Source: an uncultured bacterium (GTDB taxonomy: Bacteria > Cyanobacteriota > Vampirovibrionia > Gastranaerophilales > Gastranaerophilaceae). Taken from it: a stretch of DNA of 6,126 nt. The stretch is taken from assembly GCA_902489575.1 (NCBI GenBank), contig CABUAQ010000099.1, forward strand, positions 1-6,126, read 5' to 3'. This document shows, piece after piece, positions 1 to 4,573 of this stretch. Below the pieces are notes generated by a model. It was not told where the DNA came from and ran no database searches. It saw nothing but the letters and a program-made list of their open reading frames with translations. Each line of letters opens with the position of its first letter. Position 1 is the first letter of the stretch. A program made the translations under genes and the position numbers.

Positions 1-52
1 ATTATAAGTTATCAAACCAAATTAACAAGTTAAATTTATTATTTTTTAATAT

Positions 53-80
53 TTGTATTTTAGATTATGTTTGTTATAAT
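53..80 (+). promoter_or_regulatory. Extended -10 promoter of the capsule-type glycosyltransferase
   Basis: A consensus TATAAT lies at 75-80 and is preceded by TG at 72-73, making an extended -10 element. A weaker -35-like TTGTAT sits at 53-58 with a 16-base spacer. Transcription would start near 87, just before the GGAG ribosome binding site at 90-93, giving a leader of about 15 bases for the start codon at 102. This supports 102, rather than 187, as the natural start of the gene. The bases before 53 show nothing recognisable. Confidence 0.6.
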
Positions 81-101
81 TATTTCGTTGGAGAATTAAG
101 A

Positions 102-179
102 ATGCATATATCTTTTAATCTTAGAAAACGTGTTTATAAAATTTTGAAACCGTTTATGAAAAAAAAACGATCTGGTTAA
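102..179 (+). CDS. 5' fragment of the frameshifted glycosyltransferase gene (25 codons)
   Basis: This short frame starts with ATG at 102, placed 8 bases after a GGAG ribosome binding site (90-93) and behind a strong promoter. It encodes 25 residues rich in Lys and Arg (it begins MHISFNLRKRVYKILK) and ends at TAA 177-179. It reads through nine A at 159-167. If one A is removed, the frame continues without a stop through NDLVNWFLQDYLYV into the glycosyltransferase frame downstream. A basic N-terminus ahead of the catalytic fold is usual in capsular-synthesis glycosyltransferases. I read it as the N-terminus of the gene at 187-948, not as an independent peptide, although a translated leader peptide cannot be excluded. 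Confidence 0.6.
   Translation: MHISFNLRKRVYKILKPFMKKKRSG
159..167 (+). repeat. A9 homopolymer tract at the frameshift junction
   Basis: Nine consecutive A follow the ATG codon at 156-158. In the frame from 102 they read as three Lys codons and lead to a stop at 177. With eight A (or eleven) the frame would pass into the 187-948 frame. That downstream frame is open back to position 160, where it meets a TGA at 157-159, so the crossover has to occur within this tract. Runs of this length are known substrates for replication slippage and for RNA polymerase slippage, and are also a common place for sequencing error. Confidence 0.75.
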
Positions 180-186
180 TTGGTTT

Positions 187-948
187 TTGCAAGATTATTT
201 ATATGTTATGCATTCCATCAATATGGTAAATTATAAACCTGTGCAGTCTGATTATGTGTGGACAATGTGGCTTCAGGATGAAATTCCCGAGCTTTGTGAG
301 TTCTGTATAGACAGTATTAAAAAATTTTACCCCGATGTAATCATTATTACGGAAAAGAATCTTGAAAATTATCTGAACCTGCCTGATTATATTTGGGAGA
401 AATATAGAAACGGTATGATAATGCCTTCACATTTTTCGGATTTAGTACGTTCTTGTCTGCTGGCAAAGTACGGTGGAACTTGGATTGATGCAACTTGCTA
501 TATGACACAGCCGATTCCTAAGCATATAATAGAATCAGAGTTTTTTGTTTTAAAAAATTACAAACAGAATGCTGTGAGCAGTTATTTCATTCATTCTACT
601 CCAAATAATTATATGATGCAGGCATTAAGAGATTTTCAGCTTGAGTATTGGAAAAAAGAAATTTTTCCCGTTGATTATTTTCTTTTTCATTATTTTTTAA
701 TACTCATTTCAAAACGTGATGCTAAGGCAAAAAAGATTTGGCAAAATATTCCTATAGGTTTAAATGACAATACTAAGATTATGTTTAAAGTTTTGTTTAA
801 AGACTATGATGAAGATATTTATAAATGGTTGTGCCAGACAAGTTATATGCACAAATTAACTTATAAACATATGGATAAAGATACAAATGATAAAAGTTTA
901 TATCGTCATTTAATAAATAATTACAGAAAAAATAAAAAGCACAATTAA
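187..948 (+). CDS. Capsular polysaccharide synthesis-type glycosyltransferase (main body, frame-disrupted 5' end)
   Basis: The 253-residue frame resembles the Caps_synth family (related to the DXD-sugar-binding GT32 group), which transfers sugars from nucleotide donors in capsule or surface glycan assembly at the cytoplasmic side of the membrane. Visible features are the N-terminal strand VWTMWLQDE (24-32), the segment ITEKNLENYLNLPDYIWEKY (54-73), the core HFSDLVRSCLLAKYGGTWID (82-101) followed by AT, with D85 and D101 as likely donor or metal-site residues, and DYFLFHYF (163-170). A Lys-rich tail closes the protein. The TTG at 187 and the ATG at 208 have no ribosome binding site, whereas ATG 102 has one in another frame. 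Restoring the frame at the A9 tract gives about 281 residues, a usual family length. No other capsule gene lies within the window. It could be a pseudogene, a slippage-expressed or phase-variable gene, or a sequencing artefact. The enzyme class is fairly sure, the substrate unknown. Confidence 0.8.
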   Translation: MQDYLYVMHSINMVNYKPVQSDYVWTMWLQDEIPELCEFCIDSIKKFYPDVIIITEKNLENYLNLPDYIWEKYRNGMIMPSHFSDLVRSCLLAKYGGTWIDATCYMTQPIPKHIIESEFFVLKNYKQNAVSSYFIHSTPNNYMMQALRDFQLEYWKKEIFPVDYFLFHYFLILISKRDAKAKKIWQNIPIGLNDNTKIMFKVLFKDYDEDIYKWLCQTSYMHKLTYKHMDKDTNDKSLYRHLINNYRKNKKHN

Positions 949-949
949 C

Positions 950-1354
950 TTAAGAATGAAGTTGAAAAGGACATTTTGTACAGTGCGCTTTCGGATGTAG
1001 TATCAGGTTATCTTCAAGATCGTACATTCTTGCAATTCTTGTTTCTAAAGGTGCTCCGCACTTTGGACATTTTAAACCGCCTGCTCCGTTCAAGATAAGT
1101 TGTTTCAGACTTTCAATAATTTCAGGGGAAATTATATAATTTACGATATCTTTTTCCAGTTTCTTTATTTCTTGGGGTTCACATTTTAAAACTTTTGCAA
1201 GTGCCTGACGGGTCGTTACGGCAAGGAATAAGTCTTTGCCTGATTCAACTTCTTCTACTGTTTCGACGGGAATATTTGCTGCAAGTGCAAGTCCTTTTTG
1301 AGTCAGGCCTAGCTCTTGTCTTTTTTTTTGTATAAATCTTGCTAAAGTTTCCAT
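950..1354 (-). CDS. XRE-type helix-turn-helix protein with C-terminal zinc ribbon
   Basis: This 134-residue protein has two parts. Residues 4-65 form a Cro/C1-type (XRE, HTH_3) DNA-binding domain, visible in the pattern ELGLTQKGLALAANIPVETV followed by EEVESGK and a fourth helix around ALAKVLKCEP. Residues 94-130 contain CPKC (C96, C99) and CTKC (C125, C128), a spacing typical of a treble-clef or zinc-ribbon knuckle pair that would bind one Zn. The linker (70-90) is helical and hydrophobic and could dimerise. It is probably a transcription regulator; target and signal are unknown. ATG 1354 is the only standard start before an in-frame stop, and no ribosome binding site precedes it. The stop lies one base from the end of the convergent glycosyltransferase gene, with no terminator hairpin between. 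The divergent neighbour begins 198 bases away and is a candidate target. Confidence 0.82.
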   Translation of the reverse strand: METLARFIQKKRQELGLTQKGLALAANIPVETVEEVESGKDLFLAVTTRQALAKVLKCEPQEIKKLEKDIVNYIISPEIIESLKQLILNGAGGLKCPKCGAPLETRIARMYDLEDNLILHPKAHCTKCPFQLHS

Positions 1355-1360
1355 GGAAAC

Positions 1361-1369
1361 ATAATAACA
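1361..1369 (-). promoter_or_regulatory. Extended -10 element placing transcription start at the ATG of the XRE gene
   Basis: On the minus strand TGTTATTAT occupies 1369-1361, matching the extended -10 form TGnTATAAT with one difference in the hexamer. Six bases (1360-1355) separate it from the A of ATG at 1354, the normal distance from a -10 element to the first transcribed base. The message would then be leaderless, in keeping with the missing ribosome binding site. The -35 region at a 17-base spacer (TTATCG) is a poor match. This is a motif-based inference. Confidence 0.4.
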
Positions 1370-1440
1370 TAAATATATGGTCGCGATAATTGTAAAGAAA
1401 TGTTACACAGACGTTTTTTGCTATAAAAAGCTTATCATTA

Positions 1441-1474
1441 TTGAGTTTTACGACTTGAATATTATAGAAACTCA
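1441..1474 (+). promoter_or_regulatory. Candidate promoter overlapped by an inverted repeat (possible operator)
   Basis: TTGAGT (1441-1446) and TATAGA (1463-1468), with a 16-base spacer, form a plausible promoter for the Thr-rich protein gene, with a leader of about 78 bases. A perfect 7-base inverted repeat, TGAGTTT (1442-1448) and AAACTCA (1468-1474), overlaps both hexamers. That arrangement would suit a repressor operator or a hairpin in DNA or RNA. Other -10-like sequences occur nearby (extended TGCTATAAA at 1419-1427 and AT-rich stretches at 1491-1516), so the promoter choice is uncertain. The rest of the 1355-1552 interval shows nothing else I can name. Confidence 0.3.
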
Positions 1475-1552
1475 GGCGTGGCATGCAATTTTTATATATA
1501 GAAATTTTTTATATAACTAAGGGGAATTCAATAAAGGAAACGGGGAAATATC

Positions 1553-2602
1553 ATGTCATTATCAACTTATATTTCAGCAGCAAATTTACCATTCTGGTAC
1601 GCGCTACCGATGGGGGTTACTCATTTTGGTGGGGATACTCAAGTTTTTACAATTCCTGATTTGGGTACTAATAACGTTGGTCTTATGCTTAATGGACAAG
1701 CTCAATTGGCTTTGCAGCAAGCTTCTGCGGCCCCTCAATTTGGTTTGCAAGCTCCGGGGGTAACTCAAGATTCTGTGACTTCTTACGCACAAAATCTTTT
1801 AACTCCGATTTATAACAGATTAACAAGTTCAAAAATAAATGTTTCATTGCAAAATGTTGCAATGACTAAAACAAAACTTAATTCTATGCTTCAAAAAGAA
1901 GGTATTACTAATGATGAGAAAAATAAAATAAATGAATTACTGGATAGATTGAACAAAGAAGAAGAAAAGTTAAAAGAATTAACAACTTCTCAAAATCTTG
2001 ATCCTCAAACTGCGTATGAAAAAGCCGCCGCTATTGAGTCAAATATAAGAAATATTGTCAATGATATGAATGCATTATCTAATCCAAATGCTTCTACAAC
2101 AACATCCACAACATCCACAACATCTACAACAAATACAACAAATACATCAGATACATCAGATACAACAACCTCCACCACAGCATCTAAGCCTTTTTCAGCA
2201 AAAACAGTTGATCTGGTAGATGATTTCTATGATGCAACTTATTGCACCGGCACTGATGATGAGACTTTTAACAGAGTTTGTGAAAGTATTAATGAAGATA
2301 ATGTAATGGATGTTATGTTAGCCTGGGCTCAGTTGCACGGAACTGAAGACGGTGAATCATTTATGGTAGCGTTTATGGATGATGCTGATCATGATCAAAA
2401 AGTGAAATATGGTAAACATATTGCACGGCAATTAAGAAATAAAGCAATGGAACTTGGTATCTACGATAAATGCAAAGATGATTTTGCTGCCATAGATAAA
2501 GAAATGGGCAGTTGGCTCTATATCGATAACGATGTAGCAAAAAATTATGATAATATTATAAGAATTATTGCAGAAAAAGAAGGCAGGACATATAGTATGT
2601 AA
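1553..2602 (+). CDS. Unknown protein with coiled coil, Thr-rich linker and annexin-like C-terminal domain
   Basis: I do not recognise this 349-residue protein as a named family. The start at ATG 1553 follows GGGGA at 1542-1546. Residues 1-90 are rich in Ala, Gln, Leu and Gly with no classical signal peptide, though LPFWYALPMG (12-21) is hydrophobic. Residues 100-145 are highly charged with heptad-like Leu/Ile spacing, probably a coiled coil. Residues 181-210 are almost only Thr, Ser, Asn and Asp, an extended linker. Residues 213-349 form a compact acidic domain: GTDDETF (233-239) with D276/D277 about 40 residues later is similar in layout to the calcium site of an annexin repeat (GTD plus a distant acidic residue), and the adjoining helices have similar spacing. 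The annexin comparison is by eye and weak. Two Cys (C231, C243) flank the GTD motif and a third is at C307. An XRE regulator is divergent. Location and role are unknown; a surface, secreted or membrane-associated protein is possible. Confidence 0.85.
   Translation: MSLSTYISAANLPFWYALPMGVTHFGGDTQVFTIPDLGTNNVGLMLNGQAQLALQQASAAPQFGLQAPGVTQDSVTSYAQNLLTPIYNRLTSSKINVSLQNVAMTKTKLNSMLQKEGITNDEKNKINELLDRLNKEEEKLKELTTSQNLDPQTAYEKAAAIESNIRNIVNDMNALSNPNASTTTSTTSTTSTTNTTNTSDTSDTTTSTTASKPFSAKTVDLVDDFYDATYCTGTDDETFNRVCESINEDNVMDVMLAWAQLHGTEDGESFMVAFMDDADHDQKVKYGKHIARQLRNKAMELGIYDKCKDDFAAIDKEMGSWLYIDNDVAKNYDNIIRIIAEKEGRTYSM
2093..2182 (+). repeat. Short in-frame tandem repeats encoding the Thr/Ser-rich linker
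   Basis: The stretch is built of imperfect 9-base units such as ACAACATCC and ACATCCACA, then ACAAATACA and TACATCAGA variants. They encode repeats like TTS, TTN and TSD at residues 181-210 of the host protein. Unit length is a multiple of three, so gain or loss of copies would change linker length without breaking the frame. There are no spacers, which excludes a CRISPR array. Confidence 0.75.
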
Positions 2603-2655
2603 AACGTTAAAGTAATGAATACGGATGAGTGCTGTGAATAAAAGCACATTGTCTT

Positions 2656-2769
2656 TATAATCACAAGGTTTTATTATTCCTCAAGTAAGTAAGAGAAATG
2701 TGAAACAATTAAGTAGGTTAGAAAAGTAGTGTAGCAATTTTGCTCTGTAATTTCGCAGAGCTTTTTTTT
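2656..2769 (+). ncRNA. Candidate small RNA of about 100 bases with its own -10 and terminator
   Basis: A perfect TATAAT (2656-2661) lies 54 bases after the stop of the Thr-rich protein gene; its best -35 (CTGTGA at 2632-2637, 18-base spacer) is only a half match. Transcription from about 2668 would run to the intrinsic terminator at 2742-2769, a transcript of about 100 bases. It has no convincing open frame, contains a CCTC that could pair with ribosome binding sites, and repeats the word AAGTA four times (from 2683, 2687, 2711 and 2724). A 4-bp hairpin AGCA/TGCT (2733-2736 and 2741-2744) would compete with the terminator stem. I know of no family that it matches. It may equally be a long 3' untranslated region. 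Confidence 0.3.
2742..2769 (+). terminator. Intrinsic terminator downstream of the Thr-rich protein gene
   Basis: GCTCTG (2742-2747) pairs with CAGAGC (2756-2761) around an eight-base loop, which an additional U-G pair can shorten, and is followed at once by eight T (2762-2769). It ends transcription from the Thr-rich protein gene, 140 bases after its stop codon, or from the small-RNA candidate, and insulates rpsO. Confidence 0.8.
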
Positions 2770-2838
2770 ATCATTTAATGAAAATTTATCAAAACGGAAT
2801 TTTTGTTAAAAATGGTAAAATAGTATCAGTATTAACTC

Positions 2839-2867
2839 TTGCAATTTTTTTTTTAACGTATTATTAT
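2839..2867 (+). promoter_or_regulatory. Promoter of rpsO
   Basis: TTGCAA (2839-2844) and TATTAT (2862-2867) are separated by exactly 17 bases, a good housekeeping sigma factor promoter. Ten consecutive T fill the first part of the spacer. Transcription would start near 2874, giving a leader of about 50 bases. The leader has an inverted repeat, GAGTG (2877-2881) and CACTC (2896-2900). Confidence 0.6.
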
Positions 2868-2923
2868 TACTTTGTAGAGTGCTTGCGCCAATAATCACTC
2901 AACAAAGAAAAGGAAAAACTAAT

Positions 2924-3193
2924 ATGTCAATTAACTTAAAAAACAAACAAGAAATTGTTAAAGCATTCGGAAAAGACGAAAAAGACACAGGTTCAGCGGC
3001 AGTTCAGATTGCTATGATGACCCAAAAAATTAGTGAATTAACAGAACACTTAAAATCAAACAAAAAAGACTTTGCTACAAAAAGAGGTCTTTTGATGATG
3101 GTAGGTAAAAGAAAAAGATTGCTTGCTTATGTTAAATCACAGAATCTTGACGAATACAGAGAATTGATTAAAAAATTAGGTATCAGAGGTTAA
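2924..3193 (+). CDS. rpsO: 30S ribosomal protein S15
   Basis: The 89-residue product is exactly the usual bacterial S15 length. S15 binds the central domain of 16S rRNA (the helix 20-22 junction) early in 30S assembly. Family landmarks visible are the early FGKDEKDTGSAAVQIA (15-30), H42 and D49 of the rRNA-binding segment, RGLL (54-57), GKRKRLLAYV (61-70) and the C-terminal LIKKLGIRG. ATG 2924 is chosen because it follows AAGGA (2910-2914) at a normal distance and gives the family length; a longer frame from GTG 2879 would place the start inside the leader. The usual HKKDxHSRRG loop reads NKKDFATKRG here, a mild departure that keeps D49. The gene stands alone between its own promoter and a strong terminator. 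Codon choice includes many C-ending codons (AAC, GAC), as expected for high expression. Identification is certain. Confidence 0.98.
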   Translation: MSINLKNKQEIVKAFGKDEKDTGSAAVQIAMMTQKISELTEHLKSNKKDFATKRGLLMMVGKRKRLLAYVKSQNLDEYRELIKKLGIRG

Positions 3194-3207
3194 TCTGAGA
3201 AAGATTT

Positions 3208-3237
3208 AAAAGACCGGCCTTTAGGTCGGTCTTTTTT
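3208..3237 (+). terminator. Strong intrinsic terminator after rpsO
   Basis: AGACCGGCC (3211-3219) pairs with GGTCGGTCT (3224-3232) around a TTTA loop, with one G-U pair, and the stem can extend with AAA (3208-3210) against T residues. Six T (3232-3237) follow the stem. It separates rpsO from hydF, whose start codon is only 27 bases on. Confidence 0.9.
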
Positions 3238-3264
3238 AATAGCAGGTGTTTATTAGGGGGAATC

Positions 3265-4461
3265 ATGAAATCTTTAAAATCTTTGCGTTTACATATAGGA
3301 ATTTTTGGTAAAACGAATGTCGGAAAGTCATCGTTGCTTAATAAAATTACCGGACAAGATGTTTCGATTGTTTCAGAAATTTCCGGAACAACGACTGATG
3401 TTGTTGAAAAGTCAATGGAATTGCTACCTGTAGGACCTGTGAATTTCCTTGATACTGCAGGAATTGATGATGAGAGTGCACTTGGAACAGAACGTATTGA
3501 AAAAACCATGAAGGTTTTAAACAGAACAGACATCGGGGTATTAGTTTGCGATTATTGCGGGATTAATGATTATGAAAAGTCGTTGATTGACAAGTTTAAT
3601 GAATTAGATATACCTTTTATTATTTTGGTCAATAAAACAGATGTCATGGTGCCTAGTGAGTTTGTTTTAAAAGATTTGGATAAATTGTGCGATAATGTTA
3701 TAACTACATCTGCGCTTGAAGATGAAGATTTAATTTATAAGTTTAAAGAGGCACTTGTTAATTTGTTACCTGAGGAATTTTTGAATTCACCAAAGATTTT
3801 GGGGGATTTGGCCGATGAAAAAAGTGTTGTAATTTTAGTAACTCCTATAGATAAGGAAGCTCCAAAAGGAAGACTGATACTCCCTCAGGTTCAAACTATA
3901 CGCGATTTATTAGATTCTAATTGTATTAGTGTTGTTGTTAAGGAAAGTGAGTTACAAGATGCTTTAGATAATTTAAAAAAGGAGCCGGCGCTCGTTGTAA
4001 CAGATTCTCAGGCATTTAAAACAGTAAGCGAAATTGTACCTGAAAATATTCTATTGACGTCTTTTTCAATTTTGTTTGCACGGTTGAAGGGTGATTTAGA
4101 AGCCTTTGCAAAAGGTGCACAAGCAATAGAAAACTTAAAAGACGGTGACAGGGTTTTAATATTAGAAAGTTGTACGCATCATGCTATAGAAGATGATATT
4201 GGCAGGGTAAAAATTCCTAATCTTTTAAGGAAGAAGATCGGGAAAAAACTTGTTATTGAGAATTTTGCCGGGCACGATTTCCCGGATATTTCGAAGTATT
4301 CTCTTGTAATTCATTGCGGTGCCTGTATGACAAACAGGCGTGAGGTTCTATCAAGGATTTTAATTGCGAATAAAAAAGGGGTTCCAATAACAAATTACGG
4401 GATAGTAATTTCTTATTGTCTTGGAATTTTACCAAGAGCATTAAAAATATTTGATATATAA
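3265..4461 (+). CDS. hydF: [FeFe]-hydrogenase H-cluster maturation GTPase HydF
   Basis: HydF is the GTPase scaffold on which HydE and HydG assemble the diiron CO/CN subcluster before transfer to apo-hydrogenase HydA in the cytoplasm. This 398-residue protein has the full family layout. The N-terminal GTPase domain (about 10-170) shows the P-loop GKTNVGKSS (15-23), switch I Thr in GTTTD (41-45), DTAG (63-66), NKTD (123-126) and the G5 motif TSAL (148-151). A dimerisation domain follows (about 180-270). The C-terminal cluster domain has C303, H305, then H350, C351 and C354: the signature CxH-x44-HCxxC that binds the 4Fe-4S cluster. No key residue is missing. ATG 3265 follows AGGGGG (3255-3260) with a short spacing of four bases. 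The hydrogenase and hydE/hydG are not within the window, which is common since these genes are often scattered. Promoter space is very limited (see the rpsO terminator). Presence implies hydrogen metabolism in an anaerobe. Confidence 0.97.
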   Translation: MKSLKSLRLHIGIFGKTNVGKSSLLNKITGQDVSIVSEISGTTTDVVEKSMELLPVGPVNFLDTAGIDDESALGTERIEKTMKVLNRTDIGVLVCDYCGINDYEKSLIDKFNELDIPFIILVNKTDVMVPSEFVLKDLDKLCDNVITTSALEDEDLIYKFKEALVNLLPEEFLNSPKILGDLADEKSVVILVTPIDKEAPKGRLILPQVQTIRDLLDSNCISVVVKESELQDALDNLKKEPALVVTDSQAFKTVSEIVPENILLTSFSILFARLKGDLEAFAKGAQAIENLKDGDRVLILESCTHHAIEDDIGRVKIPNLLRKKIGKKLVIENFAGHDFPDISKYSLVIHCGACMTNRREVLSRILIANKKGVPITNYGIVISYCLGILPRALKIFDI

Positions 4462-4502
4462 GAATGTTTTATCATATGCTGAAGATACTATTATTTACCC
4501 CA

Positions 4503-4529
4503 TTGAATAAAACTTGTGTTTGTTATAGA
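4503..4529 (+). promoter_or_regulatory. Candidate promoter of fba
   Basis: TTGAAT (4503-4508) and an extended -10, TGTTATAGA (4521-4529), are separated by 15 bases; the TG extension may compensate for the short spacer. The start would be near 4536, with a leader of about 38 bases. TTGTGT (4514-4519) with TGTAAT (4539-4544) is an alternative with a long spacer. No hairpin terminator is seen between hydF and fba, so some read-through from hydF is possible. Confidence 0.4.
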
Positions 4530-4573
4530 TTAGGCATGTGTAATTAATTATACGTAAAAGAAGGAGAACTCAA

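Noticed and set aside
1245..1484. Minus-strand open frame of 79 codons
   Set aside because: It overlaps the XRE gene in another frame, has no ribosome site or domain, and its product is a Cys/Arg-rich shadow of the real gene.
1604..1792. Minus-strand open frame inside the Thr-rich protein gene
   Set aside because: Antisense shadow with no start signals; the plus-strand frame has a ribosome site and coherent protein composition.
2093..2182. Possible CRISPR-like repeat array
   Set aside because: Units are 9 bases, contiguous, without spacers, and in frame with the coding sequence, so they are low-complexity coding repeats.
2380..2415. EF-hand-like Asp pattern (D277, D279, D281) in the Thr-rich protein
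   Set aside because: The Gly at position 6 and the acidic residue at position 12 of the loop are missing, so a calcium-binding EF-hand is not supported.
2432..2647. Minus-strand open frame with hydrophobic product over the 3' end of the Thr-rich gene
   Set aside because: The hydrophobicity is the usual antisense image of a Lys/Asp/Asn-rich coding sequence; no ribosome site or promoter supports it.
2629..2647. Small hairpin GTGCT/AGCAC after the Thr-rich gene as its terminator
   Set aside because: Only five base pairs with a nine-base loop and no continuous T-tract; the hairpin at 2742-2761 is a far better terminator.
2879..2923. N-terminal extension of S15 from GTG 2879
   Set aside because: The family is 89 residues long and ATG 2924 has a proper ribosome site; the extension lies in the leader and starts a few bases after the likely transcription start.
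3183..3533. Minus-strand frame opposite the start of hydF
   Set aside because: Antisense shadow of the conserved GTPase domain; it would also run through the rpsO terminator.
4253..4441. Minus-strand frame opposite the C-terminus of hydF
   Set aside because: Opposes the conserved cluster-binding segment of HydF and has no start signals.
4466..4513. Inverted repeat GTTTTAT/ATAAAAC after hydF as a terminator
   Set aside because: A seven-base, almost pure A/T stem with a loop of over 30 bases and no T-tract would not terminate transcription.
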